64,000 bases of DNA from Micromonospora endolithica (GCF_003626595.1 NZ_RBAK01000015.1:62001-126000); one strand, 5' to 3'; positions 41,573-51,733 are shown, counted from the stretch's first letter. Notes: generated by a model not told the origin, from the sequence alone. Numbers and translations: made by a program.

Positions 41573-43650
41573 GCGTCCCCCTCCTCCTCCGCCGACGCGG
41601 CGGACTGGATGGCGGTGATCGCCACCGTGTTGACGATGTCCGGCACCGTCGCGCCCCGGGACAGGTCGTTCACCGGGCGACGCAGGCCCTGCATCACCGG
41701 CCCCACGGCGACCGCGCCGGCCGAGCGCTGCACCGCCTTGTAGGTGTTGTTGCCGGTGTTCAGGTCCGGAAAGATGAAGACCGTCGCCCGCCCGGCGACC
41801 TCGCTGCCCGGCAGCTTCGTGGCCGCCACCGCCGGGTCGATCGCGGCGTCGTACTGGATCGGGCCCTCGACCAGCAGTTCCGGCCGGCGTTCCCGCACCA
41901 GCAGGGTGGCGGCGGCGACCTTCTCCACGTCCGCGCCGGTCCCGGAGCTGCCGGTCGAGTACGACAGCATGGCGATCCGGGGCGTGATCCCGAAGCGGGC
42001 GGCGGTGTCCGCCGAGGAGATCGCGATGTCGGCGAGCTGGGCGGCGTCCGGGTCGGGGTTGACCGCGCAGTCGCCGTACACCAGCACCCGGTCGGCGAGC
42101 AGCATGAAGAAGACGCTGGAGGCGATGGAGACCTCCGGCACCGTCCGGATGATCTCGAAGGCGGGCCGGATGGTGGCGGCGGTGGTGTGCGTGGCGCCGG
42201 AGACCATCCCGTCGGCGTACCCACGCTGCACCATCATCGTGCCGAAGTAGTTCGGCTGCGCCACGATGTCGTGCGCCAGGTCGAGGGTCACGCCCCGGTG
42301 GGCGCGCAGTTGCGCGTACGCGCCGGCGAACTCGTCGCGCCACTCGCTCGCGGCCGGGTCGACCACCCGGGCCCCGCCGATGTCGATGCCCAGCTCCCGG
42401 GTGCGGCGGGCGATGTCGTCCGGCCGGCCGAGCAGGGTCAGGTCGGCGACGCCGCGGCGCAGCAGGATCTCGGTGGCCCGCAGGATCCGCTCGTCACCGC
42501 CCTCGGGCAGCACCAGGTGCCGGCGCTGCGCCCGGGCGCGGTCGATCAGGTCGTACTCGAACATCAGCGGGGTGACCCGCTCCGACCGGCTGACCCGCAG
42601 CCGGCGGGCCAGGTCGTCGGTGTCCACACAGCGTTCGAACACCCCCAGCGCGGCCTCCACCTTGCGCGGGTTGGCGGCGCTCGGGCGGCCCTCGATCCGG
42701 CTGGACGCGGCCACCGTGTCGTAGCTGTCGCTGCCCACCGACAGCACCGCCAGCCCGGTGTTCAACCCCTCCACCAGGCTCATCACCCGCGGGTCGGGCT
42801 GCACCCCGAGGGTGAGCACCAGCCCGGCCACCGACACCTGGCCGGCGACGTGCGCGGCGCTGGCAGCCACCAGCAGGTCCGCCCGGTCGCCCGGGGTGAT
42901 CACCAGGGCCCCCTCGGTGAGGTGCCCGAGCAGGGTGGGCACGTGCGCCGCGCCCACCACGTAGTCCAGCACGTCCCGGCCGAGGGCGGCGTCGTCACCG
43001 GCCAGCAGGGTGGCGCCGAGCGCCGCCGCCACCTCGGCCACCGTCGGCGCCGACACGGTCGGGACCTCCGGGATGGCGTACGCGGGCACCGGCAGGTCGG
43101 GCAGCGTCATCGGGCCCGGAACCCGGTTGGCGATCACCGCCAGCACCGTCGCGCCCAGGTCCTCCAGGTCGTGGTACGCCCCGCGCGCCGCCGCCGCGAT
43201 CGCCGCCGGCTCCTGCCCGAGCCCGTCGACCACCGGCACCACCACGCTGCCGAACTCGGTGGCCAGCCGGGCGTTGAAGGCCAGTTCCCGGGGACCGGCA
43301 CCGTCCCCGCCGTCGGCGAAGTCGCTGCCCACCACGACCACCGCCGGGCACTGCCGTTCGATCTCCCGGTAGCGGGCCACGATCCCGGAGATCAGCTCCT
43401 CCCGGCGGCCGTCCGCGACGAGGTCGGTGGCCTCGGCGTAGGTCGTGCCGGACAGGTCGGCCGGCGGCAGGTCGATCCGGTAGCGGTCACTGAGCAGGGC
43501 GAGGATCGGATCGGGGCGGTGTCCGGCGACCAGCGGCCGGAACACTCCGATCCGCTCGACCTGCCGGGACAGCAGCTCCGCCAGGCCCAGGGCGATCGTC
43601 GACTTGCCCCCGCCGGACCCCACACTGGTCAGATACACACTCCGGGCCAC
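41569..43650 (-). CDS. pta: phosphate acetyltransferase, long form
   Basis: Acetyl-CoA + Pi to acetyl phosphate. 693 residues: an N-terminal dethiobiotin-synthetase-like P-loop domain (GSGGGKSTIALGLAEL), a central DRTGG-type regulatory domain, and the C-terminal PTA catalytic domain (LPEGGDERILRA, DGMVSGATHTTA, FPDLNTGNNTYKAVQR). GTG 43650 is 6 nt after TAGGGT (43662-43657). The promoter abuts the large inverted repeat at 43712-43822. Confidence 0.95.
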
Positions 43651-43711
43651 CCACCCACCCTAGGAGATCAAGCCCCGCCCCGCCCGGGTCCTCCGACCCC
43701 ACCCAGCTCCC

Positions 43712-43822
43712 ACCCCACCCCACCCGCCCCTCCCCGTTGATCATGGGGTTGACCGAGAGGGATGCCCTCTTTGTGCCCGTTGGCTCCCGGCCAACCCCAT
43801 GATCAACACAATGGGGTGGGGT
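43712..43822. repeat. nested long inverted repeat between pta and the DUF6104 gene
   Basis: Outer arms ACCCCACCCCA (43712-43722) and TGGGGTGGGGT (43812-43822); inner arms GTTGATCATGGGGTTG (43736-43751) and CAACCCCATGATCAAC (43792-43807), both perfect; the loop contains AGAGGG-ATG-CCCTCT. The last outer base is the first base of the DUF6104 stop. Probably terminates that gene, which runs toward pta. Confidence 0.9.
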
Positions 43823-43998
43823 CAGTCTTCTTCGTCGTCGAGGCGGGCCAGGTGGACGGCGAGGCGCTCGATGGGGGTCTCGAACTCCGGGTTCAGGTCG
43901 ACGAAGTCACGCAGGCGCTCGGCCAGCCACTCGATGCTGACCTGCTCCTGACCCCGCCGCTCGACCAGTTCCTCGATGCCACGGTCGGTGAAGTACAC
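43822..43998 (-). CDS. DUF6104 small protein
   Basis: 58 residues beginning VYFTDRGIEELVERRGQEQV and continuing EWLAERLRDFVDLNPEFETP, then an acidic tail. It matches the short actinobacterial DUF6104 family usually found near kgd or other central genes; function unknown. AGAGGA is 7 nt before GTG 43998. It is downstream of kgd on the same strand but separated by a terminator. Confidence 0.85.
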   Translation of the reverse strand: MYFTDRGIEELVERRGQEQVSIEWLAERLRDFVDLNPEFETPIERLAVHLARLDDEED

Positions 43999-44032
43999 GC
44001 GTACGTCCTCTCGGGTTCGGCTGCCGGCACGC

Positions 44033-44071
44033 AGTCGGGGCAGGGACCGGCTCGCGGTTCCTGCCCCGACT
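44033..44071 (-). terminator. kgd terminator
   Basis: AGTCGGGGCAGGGACC pairs with GGTTCCTGCCCCGACT (15 of 16 pairs plus one G-T) around a 7-nt loop, 16 nt after the kgd stop. No T tract. Confidence 0.8.
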
Positions 44072-44086
44072 CCGGGTGTGCTCAGG

Positions 44087-47000
44087 TCACGGGCGGGGCA
44101 GCGCCGCCTCGAGCAGCGCGGTCTGCTCCACCTCGTGCATCTTGGCCGAGCCGACCGCCGGGGCGGCCGCCGCCGGGCGGGAGATGCGGCGCAGCCGGAC
44201 CTCGTCCAGGTGCTCCAGCAGGTTGAGCGCGACGAACGACCAGGCGCCCTGGTTGGCCGGCTCCTCCTGCACCCAGGCGTAGTCCTCGGCGTTCGGGTAC
44301 TCGGCCAGGGCGGCCCGGATCTCCTCCACCGGCAACGGGTAGAGCTGCTCCATCCGGATGATCGCGGTGTCCGTGATGCCGCGGTCGGCGCGGGCCTGGA
44401 GCAGGTCGTAGTAGATCTTGCCCGAGCAGAGCAGCACCCGCTTCACCTGCTCCGGCGCCGGAGCGGCCGAGTCGCCCAGCACCGGGGCGAAGGTCCCGGT
44501 GGTGAAGTCCTCGACCGAGGAGACGCAGAGCTTGTGCCGCAGCAGCGACTTCGGCGTGAACACCACCAGCGGCTTGCGCTTCGGCGACAGGGCCTGGCGG
44601 CGCAGCAGGTGGAAGTAGTTCGCCGGGGTGGTCGGGATGGCCACCCGCATGTTGTCCTCGGCGCACATCTGGAGGAACCGCTCCGGGCGGCCGGAGGTGT
44701 GGTCCGGGCCCTGGCCCTCGTGGCCGTGCGGCAGCAGCAGGGTGACGGCGGAGCGCTGGCCCCACTTCACCTCGCCGGAGGAGATGAACTCGTCGATCAC
44801 CGACTGGGAGCCGTTGACGAAGTCGCCGAACTGCGCCTCCCAGCAGACCAGGGCGTCGATGTTCTCCACCGAGTAGCCGTACTCGAAGCCCATCGCCGCG
44901 TACTCGGAGAGCAGCGAGTCGTGCACGAAGAACCGGGACCGGTCGCCGTCGGCGGTCAGCGACGCCAGCGGCAGGTAGTCGTCGCCGGTCTTCGCGTCCA
45001 CCACCGAGGCGTGCCGCTGCACGAAGGTGCCGCGGCGGGAGTCCTGACCGGCGAGCCGGACGGTCACCCCGTCGTGCAGCAGGGAACCCAACGCGATGAT
45101 CTCGCCGAAGCCCCAGTCGATGTTGCCCTCGACGGACATCTTCGCCCGGCGGTCGAGCAACTGCTGGATCCGCTTGTGCGGCGTGAAGCCCTCCGGCAGG
45201 TTGACGTGCGCGTCGCCGACGGCCTTGACCACCGCCGCGTCGGTGGCGGTCTCCACCCGCGGCTCCGGCTCGTCCTGCCGCTTCGGGCGGCTGAGCTGGC
45301 GCGGCGTGGTGGCGGCGTCCCGGGTGGCCTTGAAGACCCGCTCCAGTTGCGACTGGTAGTCGCGCAGCAGCTCCTCCGCGTCCTCCACGGTGATGTCGCC
45401 GCGACCGATCAGCTCCTCGGTGTAGAGCTTGCGCACCGAGCGCTTCGAGTCGATGATCTTGTACATCTGGGGGTTGGACATCGACGGGTCGTCGCCCTCG
45501 TTGTGCCCCCGCCGGCGGTAGCAGACCATGTCGATCACGACGTCCTTGTTGAACGTCTGCCGGTACTCGAAGGCCAGCCGGGCGACCCGGACCACGGCCT
45601 CGGGGTCGTCGCCGTTGACGTGGAAGATCGGGGCCTGGATCATCCGGGCCACGTCGGTGCTGTAGAGGCTGGACCGGCTGTACTCCGGGGCGGTGGTGAA
45701 ACCGACCTGGTTGTTGACCACCACGTGCACGGTGCCGCCGGTGCGGTAACCGCGCAGCTGGGACAGGTTCAGCGTCTCGGCGACCACGCCCTGGCCGGCG
45801 AACGCCGCGTCACCGTGCACCGCCAGCGGCAGCACGGTGTAGCCCTCCAGCTTGAGGTCGATCCGGTCCTGCTTGGCCCGGACGATGCCCTCCAGCACCG
45901 GGTCGACGGCCTCCAGGTGCGACGGGTTCGCCACCACCGAGACCTTGACCGCGTGCTCCCCGTCCGGGGTGGTGAACTTGCCGTTCTGGCCGAGGTGGTA
46001 TTTCACGTCGCCGGAGCCCTGGGTGGAGCGCGGGTCCAGGTGCCCCTCGAACTCGGAGAAGATCTTCTCGTACGGCTTGCCGACGATGTTGGCCAGCACG
46101 TTGAGCCGGCCCCGGTGGGCCATGCCGATGACGACCTCGTCCAGCCCGCCCTCGGCGGAGGCCTCCAGCACCTCACCGAGCAGCGGGATCAGCGACTCGC
46201 CGCCCTCCAGCGAGAACCGCTTCTGCCCGACGTACTTGGTCTGCAGGAAGGTCTCGAACGCCTCGGCGGCGTTGAGCCGGTTGAGCACGTGCTTCTGCTC
46301 GTCGGCGGCCGGCTTCTCGTACTTGCGCTCGATCCGCTCCTGGATCCAGCGCCGCTCCTCCGGGTCCTGGATGTGCATGTACTCGATGCCGACCCGGCGG
46401 CAGTACGAGTCGCGCAGCACGCCGAGGATCTCGCGCAGCTTCATCCGCTGCCTGCCGGCGAAGCCGTTCACCGGGAACTCGCGGTCCAGGTCCCACAGGG
46501 TCAGCCCGTGCTGGAGCACGTCCAGGTCCGGGTGCTTGCGGATCTTGAACTCCAGCGGGTCGGTGTCGGCCATCAGGTGGCCGCGCACCCGGTACGCGTG
46601 GATCAGCTCGTGCACCCGGGCCGTCTTGTTGATCTGGCCCTCGTTGTTGATCGCGACGTCGCGCATCCAGCGCACCGGCTCGTACGGGATGCGCAGCGAC
46701 GTGAAGATCTGGTCGTAGAAGCCGTGCTCGCCGAGCATCAGCTCGTGCATGGCCTTCAGGAACTCGCCGGACTGCGCGCCCTGGATGATCCGGTGGTCGT
46801 ACGTGCTGGTCAGCGTGATGACCTTGCTGACCGCCAGGTCGGCCAGGGTGGCCTCGGACATGCCCTGGTAGGGGGCCGGGTATTCCATCGCGCCGACGCC
46901 GATGATCGCGCTCTGCCCCTGCATCAGGCGCGGCATCGAGTGCACGGTGCCGATGCCGCCGGGGTTGGTCAGCGAGATGGTGGTGCCGGAGTAGTCGTCC

Positions 47001-47875
47001 ATGGTCAGCTCGTTACGGCGGGCGCGCCGGACCACGTCCTCGTACGCCTGCCAGAACTGCCGGAAGTCCATCTGCTCGCAGCCCTTGATGGACGGGACCA
47101 CCAGGTTGCGGGAGCCGTCGGGCTTGGTCAGGTCGATGGCGATGCCCAGGTTGACGTGCTCCGGGCGGACCATCACCGGCTTGCCGTCGACCTCGGCGAA
47201 GGAGTTGTTCATCTCGCGGTGCGCCACCAGCGCCCGGACCAGCGCGTAACCGATCAGGTGGGTGAAGCTGACCTTGCCACCACGGCCACGGGCGAGGTGA
47301 TTGTTGATCACGATGCGGTTGTCGACCAGCAGCTTGGCCGGGACGGCGCGCACGCTGGTCGCGGTCGGCACGCTGAGCGAGGCGTCCATGTTCTGGACGA
47401 TCTTCGCGGCGACCCCGCGCAGGGGCGTGGTCTGCGGACCGGTGGCGGTCGGCGCCGTCTGCGCGGTCTGCTTGGCCGGGGCGGCCTTCGCCTTGGCCGG
47501 CGCCGGCTTGGCGGGAGCGGCCTTGGCCGGTGCGGCCGGCTTCGCGCCGGTCGGCTCGGGCTTCGGCTCCGGCTTCTTCTCGGCGGCCCTGGGCTTCTCG
47601 GCGGGCTTCTCAGCCTTCGGCGCGGGCTGCGCGACCGCGGCGGTCGGCTCCGGCTGGCCGTCGGGCTGGGGTGCGGCCGGCTCGGCGGCGCTCTTCTCGG
47701 CGCCGCGCGGTGTGCCCGCGCCCGGTGCCGGTCGGTAGTCGGCGAAGAAGTCGTGCCAGGCCGGGTCGACGCTGGTGGGATCCGCGAGGTAGCGCTGGTA
47801 CATCTCCTCGACGATCCACTCGTTCGGGCCGAAACCCGCCAGTGGGTTCTCCTGCGAAGTCTGCTGGGTCGACAC
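44087..47875 (-). CDS. kgd: multifunctional 2-oxoglutarate dehydrogenase/decarboxylase E1-E2
   Basis: Actinobacterial fusion of 1262 residues that decarboxylates 2-oxoglutarate with thiamine diphosphate and carries a succinyltransferase-like domain. Residues 1-45 match the E1 N-terminal segment (NEWIVEEMYQRYL); 50-150 is a Pro/Ala/Lys linker; 150-380 is the E2-like domain with DHRIIQG (His361); the rest is E1 (MHIQDPEERRWIQERIER, GMAHRGRLNVL, GDDPEAVVR). GTG 47875 with GAGGCG upstream. TAGCCT at 47970-47965 is a likely -10. Confidence 0.96.
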   Translation of the reverse strand: MSTQQTSQENPLAGFGPNEWIVEEMYQRYLADPTSVDPAWHDFFADYRPAPGAGTPRGAEKSAAEPAAPQPDGQPEPTAAVAQPAPKAEKPAEKPRAAEKKPEPKPEPTGAKPAAPAKAAPAKPAPAKAKAAPAKQTAQTAPTATGPQTTPLRGVAAKIVQNMDASLSVPTATSVRAVPAKLLVDNRIVINNHLARGRGGKVSFTHLIGYALVRALVAHREMNNSFAEVDGKPVMVRPEHVNLGIAIDLTKPDGSRNLVVPSIKGCEQMDFRQFWQAYEDVVRRARRNELTMDDYSGTTISLTNPGGIGTVHSMPRLMQGQSAIIGVGAMEYPAPYQGMSEATLADLAVSKVITLTSTYDHRIIQGAQSGEFLKAMHELMLGEHGFYDQIFTSLRIPYEPVRWMRDVAINNEGQINKTARVHELIHAYRVRGHLMADTDPLEFKIRKHPDLDVLQHGLTLWDLDREFPVNGFAGRQRMKLREILGVLRDSYCRRVGIEYMHIQDPEERRWIQERIERKYEKPAADEQKHVLNRLNAAEAFETFLQTKYVGQKRFSLEGGESLIPLLGEVLEASAEGGLDEVVIGMAHRGRLNVLANIVGKPYEKIFSEFEGHLDPRSTQGSGDVKYHLGQNGKFTTPDGEHAVKVSVVANPSHLEAVDPVLEGIVRAKQDRIDLKLEGYTVLPLAVHGDAAFAGQGVVAETLNLSQLRGYRTGGTVHVVVNNQVGFTTAPEYSRSSLYSTDVARMIQAPIFHVNGDDPEAVVRVARLAFEYRQTFNKDVVIDMVCYRRRGHNEGDDPSMSNPQMYKIIDSKRSVRKLYTEELIGRGDITVEDAEELLRDYQSQLERVFKATRDAATTPRQLSRPKRQDEPEPRVETATDAAVVKAVGDAHVNLPEGFTPHKRIQQLLDRRAKMSVEGNIDWGFGEIIALGSLLHDGVTVRLAGQDSRRGTFVQRHASVVDAKTGDDYLPLASLTADGDRSRFFVHDSLLSEYAAMGFEYGYSVENIDALVCWEAQFGDFVNGSQSVIDEFISSGEVKWGQRSAVTLLLPHGHEGQGPDHTSGRPERFLQMCAEDNMRVAIPTTPANYFHLLRRQALSPKRKPLVVFTPKSLLRHKLCVSSVEDFTTGTFAPVLGDSAAPAPEQVKRVLLCSGKIYYDLLQARADRGITDTAIIRMEQLYPLPVEEIRAALAEYPNAEDYAWVQEEPANQGAWSFVALNLLEHLDEVRLRRISRPAAAAPAVGSAKMHEVEQTALLEAALPRP

Positions 47876-48151
47876 GGCCGGTAATCGCCTCTTTCACGCG
47901 GGTTTTGTGTGTCACGCGGTCCCCGGACGACACCGCACCTGCCGGCGCGCACGGGTCGGATCCCAGGCTACGCCGTACGGGAGCCGGCGGCATTTCCGCC
48001 TCCATCGCGTGGTCCGTTTCACAGAAGATGCCAGAAGTTCGGTAAACGCTGCGTGTTCCGTCAACTGCTGGTAACGCCCGAGGTGGGGCCGCTGCCCACC
48101 CCGCCGGCCCGCGGGGTGGCGGCCGGCCACGTACGCCCGTCCGCGGACGTG
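47876..48151. other. kgd upstream region
   Basis: Gene-free. Contains the kgd ribosome-binding site and the -10 candidate TAGCCT (47970-47965, minus strand), predicting an untranslated leader of about 85 nt. Positions 48000-48060 are AT-richer. No other feature seen. Confidence 0.5.
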
Positions 48152-48188
48152 CCGGCGGGGGCGGCCCACCGTGCGCCGCCCCCGCCGG
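48152..48188. terminator. ABC transporter terminator
   Basis: CCGGCGGGGGCGGC pairs perfectly with GCCGCCCCCGCCGG around 9 nt, just after the permease stop. Confidence 0.8.
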
Positions 48189-48194
48189 AGTGGA

Positions 48195-49019
48195 TCAGGA
48201 GATGTCGCGCTTGCGGACCAGGAGCGTGCCGACCACTCCGGCCACCAGGGCGTACCCGATGAGCACCGCCGCGCCCGCCCACTGGGGCGGGTTGCCGGGC
48301 AGGTCGTCGGTGCCGCTCACCATCAGCGACGAGGCCAGCGACGGCACCAGGAGCTGGAGGTTGTTGATCCAGTCGCCGAACCGGCCGGCCAGCGTGCTGA
48401 TCAGGATCACCGCGCCGATCGACCCGCCCAGGTAGAGCAGGATGCCGGTGACGGTCGCGCCGATCTGGCTGCGGATCAGCACGCCCAGCCCGACGCCGAG
48501 GATGGCCCAGAGCAGGTAGGCCAGCCCGTTGAGCCCGACCGCCTCCCAGACCGCGCCGGTGTAGCGCGCGTCGACGCCGATCGCCCCCAGCACCGCCGCC
48601 CCGCTGAGCAGGTTGGCGGCCGTGGTGACCAGCCAGAAGACCACCCCGAGGCCGGCCGCGGCGACCAGCTTGGCGAGCATCACCGCGCTGCGGTGCGGCA
48701 CGGTGAGGAACGTGGTGGTCACGGTCTGGTGGAAGAACTCGCTGGTCACCACGATGATGCCGAGCAGCATCACCATCATCAGCCCGAAGAACTGACCGTT
48801 GGTGAACAGGTTCGCGGCCAGTGCGTCCGGGTCCTTGAGCGCGTCGAAGGTGTCGGCCTGGTCCGCTGGCACCTCGCCCAGGTCCCCGTTGACCAGCGCG
48901 TCGGACTGGATGTAGTTGAAGAACAGGGTGATGCCCCAGAGCGGCAGGTAGATCAGCGCCAGGATCCACCAGATGCTGGTGCTGCGGATCTTGAGCAGCT
49001 CGGATCGGACGAGGTTCAT
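48195..49019 (-). CDS. ABC-2-type transporter permease
   Basis: 274 residues with six hydrophobic segments and the ABC-2 opening MNLVRSELLKIRSTSIWW. TSEFFHQTVTTTFLTVPHR is the conserved cytoplasmic loop of this group. It starts in the stop of the ATPase gene (ATGA). The pair resembles BcrA-type exporters; substrate unknown. Confidence 0.9.
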   Translation of the reverse strand: MNLVRSELLKIRSTSIWWILALIYLPLWGITLFFNYIQSDALVNGDLGEVPADQADTFDALKDPDALAANLFTNGQFFGLMMVMLLGIIVVTSEFFHQTVTTTFLTVPHRSAVMLAKLVAAAGLGVVFWLVTTAANLLSGAAVLGAIGVDARYTGAVWEAVGLNGLAYLLWAILGVGLGVLIRSQIGATVTGILLYLGGSIGAVILISTLAGRFGDWINNLQLLVPSLASSLMVSGTDDLPGNPPQWAGAAVLIGYALVAGVVGTLLVRKRDIS

Positions 49020-49951
49020 CGGATGCCCGCCTTTCCGGCCGTGAGCTCCAGGAAGACGCCTTCGAGGTCGGGTCGTTCCGTGCTGAGTTCGTGCAGTTCC
49101 ACGCCGGCGGCCAGGGCGGCCCGGCCGACGGCCGGCGCGTCCACGCCGTCCACCAGCAGGGTCCCCTGCTCGTCGACGTCCACCGTGGCCGAGGCCCCGC
49201 GCAGCGCGGCGGTCAGCTGGTCGGCCTGCGGGGTGCGGACCCGCACCCGGGCGCCCTTCGTCATCGACCCCATCACCTCCTGCACCGGGCCCTGCCGGAT
49301 CAGCTTCCCGCCGGCGATGATCACCACGTCGTCGGCGAGGAGTTGCATCTCGGAGAGCAGGTGGCTGGAGACCAGCACCGTGCGTCCCTCGTGGGCGAGG
49401 TTCTTGAGGAAGCCCCGCATCCAGCGGATGCCCTCCGGGTCCAGGCCGTTGGCCGGCTCGTCCAGGATCAGCACCCGGGGGTCGCCGAGCATGGCCGCGG
49501 CGATGCCGAGCCGCTGCTTCATGCCGAGCGAGTAACCCTTGAACTTGCGCTTCGCGGCCGGGGTCAGACCCACCAGGGCCAGCGCCTCGGCGGCGCGTTC
49601 CTTGGGCAGGCCGGCCGCCGCGCAGATCACCTTCAGGTGGTTGATCCCGGTGCGGCCCTTGTGCGCGCTGGACGCCTCCAGCACCGCGCCCACGTGCCGC
49701 AGCGGATCGGTCAGGTCCGCGTACCGGTGCCCACCGATGGTGGCCGTGCCGGCCGTCGGGGTGACCAGGTTCAGCAGCATGCGCAGGGTGGTCGTCTTGC
49801 CGGCGCCGTTCGGGCCGAGGAAGCCGGTGACCCGGCCGGGTGCGACGGTGAACGACAGGTCGTCCACCGCCCGCACGTTGCGGTACTGCTTGGTCAGGCC
49901 GGAGACCACGATCTGGCCGTCGTCGGTGGGGCTTCGCTGCCCGTCAGACAT
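49016..49951 (-). CDS. ABC transporter ATP-binding protein
   Basis: 311 residues. Walker A GPNGAGKTT at 46-54, signature YSLGMKQRLGIAAAML, Walker B VLILDEPANGLDP, switch His in VSSHLLSEM; a C-terminal domain follows, as in exporters of the BcrA/DrrA class. AAGGAG is 4 nt before the second of two adjacent ATGs (49951), which is preferred. Operon with the permease. Confidence 0.93.
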   Translation of the reverse strand: MSDGQRSPTDDGQIVVSGLTKQYRNVRAVDDLSFTVAPGRVTGFLGPNGAGKTTTLRMLLNLVTPTAGTATIGGHRYADLTDPLRHVGAVLEASSAHKGRTGINHLKVICAAAGLPKERAAEALALVGLTPAAKRKFKGYSLGMKQRLGIAAAMLGDPRVLILDEPANGLDPEGIRWMRGFLKNLAHEGRTVLVSSHLLSEMQLLADDVVIIAGGKLIRQGPVQEVMGSMTKGARVRVRTPQADQLTAALRGASATVDVDEQGTLLVDGVDAPAVGRAALAAGVELHELSTERPDLEGVFLELTAGKAGIR

Positions 49952-50095
49952 CATTCTCCTTCTCTCGGGTGGCGTCGGGGTGCGCCGTCGGACAGCCTGG
50001 CGGGTGGCCGCAACCCGGTCAATCCGGCGCGGTCCGTAGGCGTGTCTCCACCTCAGGCACGACGCTCTCCTACCCGAGGACGATCTACTCTCCGT

Positions 50096-50146
50096 TAGGA
50101 AGGGGCCCTTGCACATCGTTTTCCGATAAGAAGGGGCCCTTCCTCA
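50096..50146. terminator. hairpin, GGGCCC repeat family copy 3
   Basis: AGGAAGGGGCCCTT (50097-50110) and AAGGGGCCCTTCCT pair at 13 of 14 positions around about 22 nt, at the end of the minus-strand gene ending at 50144. Same core as copies at 37050 and 38085. Confidence 0.85.
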
Positions 50147-50791
50147 CACCGAGATCCAGGTGGCGCGGGCCCAGGCCAGCAGGGTGCCGTCCGGCGCGTA
50201 CAGGCTGGTGTGCACCTCGGCCCGGCGGCCCTCGCCGCCGACCTGGACGCCGGTCACCACGCACTCGTCGCCCGCCGCCGGCAGGGCCGCGACCATCGCG
50301 GCCATCCGACCCAGGACGTACGGCCGGCCCGGCGCGATCACCGCCCAGCCGCCCGGGCAGTCCAGCGCGGCCCACACGGTCGGGCCGGTGACCGGCGCCG
50401 GCACCACGAACGGCGCGGCGGTCCGCCCGTCCGGCAGCGGCCCGGGAAAGATCCGCAACCCGTCGTCCCGGAGCGGTCCGCAGACGAAGCAGCCGGGAAA
50501 CGGGTGGTCCACCAGACCGGGGTACGCCTTGGCGGCAGCCCGCGCGGTGGCGGGGTCCACCGGCGGCACCACCGACCGGAACTCCGGCACCGGGCGGACC
50601 TGCGCGACGAGCGCCCCGTCCGGGTCGTGCACCTCGCCGTCGGTCAGGGTCAGCGGGGTGTCCAGCGGCGGGGGCCGGCGCAGCGTCACCTCGACCGGGC
50701 CGGTGCCGCCGGCCGCCGCGGCGAACACGCCCGCACTCCAGCCGCCGTTGCCCGAGCCCGGCGGCCCGTTGTGGCGGGACCCGATGATCAT
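50144..50791 (-). CDS. hypothetical protein, possible hotdog/thioesterase fold
   Basis: 215 residues. N-terminal GPPGSGNGGWSAGVFA and C-terminal half (VWAALDCPGGWAV, EVHTSLYAPDGTLLAWARATWI) look like an acyl-CoA thioesterase-like double hotdog, with a central Cys motif GCFVCGP. The fold is an inference and no catalytic residue is certain. GGAGGTAAAC precedes ATG 50791. Confidence 0.7.
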   Translation of the reverse strand: MIIGSRHNGPPGSGNGGWSAGVFAAAAGGTGPVEVTLRRPPPLDTPLTLTDGEVHDPDGALVAQVRPVPEFRSVVPPVDPATARAAAKAYPGLVDHPFPGCFVCGPLRDDGLRIFPGPLPDGRTAAPFVVPAPVTGPTVWAALDCPGGWAVIAPGRPYVLGRMAAMVAALPAAGDECVVTGVQVGGEGRRAEVHTSLYAPDGTLLAWARATWISV

Positions 50792-50953
50792 GTTTACCTC
50801 CGGCCGGCCGCGCCCGGCCCGGTCGCCGGTACGCCCGCCGGCAGCCTCGCACGCCGCCGCCGGAACCGGATCCCCACGGGTGCCGGCCGGCGTTCACCGG
50901 ATCGACACCCGGCACCCCGGCCGCCGGCAACCCGGGGCACCTACACAGATCCC

Positions 50954-51733
50954 ATGGCCGTTCTGCACGCCGCTGGCACACCCCTGACGACCAGCGGATA
51001 CACCCTGCTGATCGCCGACGACCCGACCCAGGTCGCGGCCGCGCAACGCCTGCGTCACGAGGTGTTCGCCACCGAACTCGGCGCCACCCTGCGGCCGGGA
51101 GCCGCCGGCCTGGACGTCGACGACTTCGATCCGTACTGCGACCACCTGCTGGTGCGGCAGGAGAGCACCGGGCAGGTGGTCGGCACGTACCGGCTGCTGC
51201 CGCCGGGCCGCACCGCGCGCCGCTACTCGGCCGGCGAGTTCGACCTGACCCCGCTGGACGCCCTGCGCGACGACCTGGTCGAGGCCGGCCGGTCCTGCGT
51301 GCACCCGGACCACCGCTCCGGTGCGGTGATCAACCTGATGTGGGCCGGGATCACCCGCTACCTGCACCTGCGCGGCTCCCGCTGGCTCGGCGGCTGCGCC
51401 TCGGTGCCGGTCGCCGACGGGGGCCGGGCCGCCGCCGAGGTGTGGGCCATGACGCGGGAGCGGCACCTTACGCCGCCGCCGCTGCGGCTGCGCCCGCTGC
51501 GGCCCTGGTTCGCCCAGCCGGGCGTGCCGGGCGCGGACACCGCCGTCGGCGGCGCGCCGGGCCGGGCGCTCGTCCCGCCGCTGCTGCGTGGCTACCTGCG
51601 GCTGGGCGCGTGGATCGGCGGCGAGCCGGCGTACGACCCGGACTTCGGCACCGCCGACTTCTACGTGCTGTTCTCCCTGGACCGGATGAACCCGCGCTAC
51701 CTGCGGCACTTCCTGGGCGGGACGGGGCGGTGA
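50954..51733 (+). CDS. OlsB-like N-acyltransferase
   Basis: 259 residues of the N-acyltransferase/GNAT group that acylates ornithine with 3-hydroxyacyl-ACP: RLRHEVFATELGA, DVDDFDPYCDHLLV, VGTYRLLPP, EAGRSCVHPDHRSG. The conserved ExxRxxVHPxxR segment supports the hemolysin/OlsB family. The next gene, an O-acyltransferase, overlaps by GTGA, giving a complete two-step ornithine-lipid pathway. ATG 50954 lacks a clear ribosome-binding site. Confidence 0.85.
   Translation: MAVLHAAGTPLTTSGYTLLIADDPTQVAAAQRLRHEVFATELGATLRPGAAGLDVDDFDPYCDHLLVRQESTGQVVGTYRLLPPGRTARRYSAGEFDLTPLDALRDDLVEAGRSCVHPDHRSGAVINLMWAGITRYLHLRGSRWLGGCASVPVADGGRAAAEVWAMTRERHLTPPPLRLRPLRPWFAQPGVPGADTAVGGAPGRALVPPLLRGYLRLGAWIGGEPAYDPDFGTADFYVLFSLDRMNPRYLRHFLGGTGR

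Noticed and set aside
43976..47884. A 1302-residue open frame on the plus strand opposite kgd
   Set aside because: It is the antisense shadow of a highly conserved gene in GC-rich DNA. Its composition (Leu/Arg/Val/His-rich, low complexity) matches no family, and kgd on the other strand explains the sequence fully.
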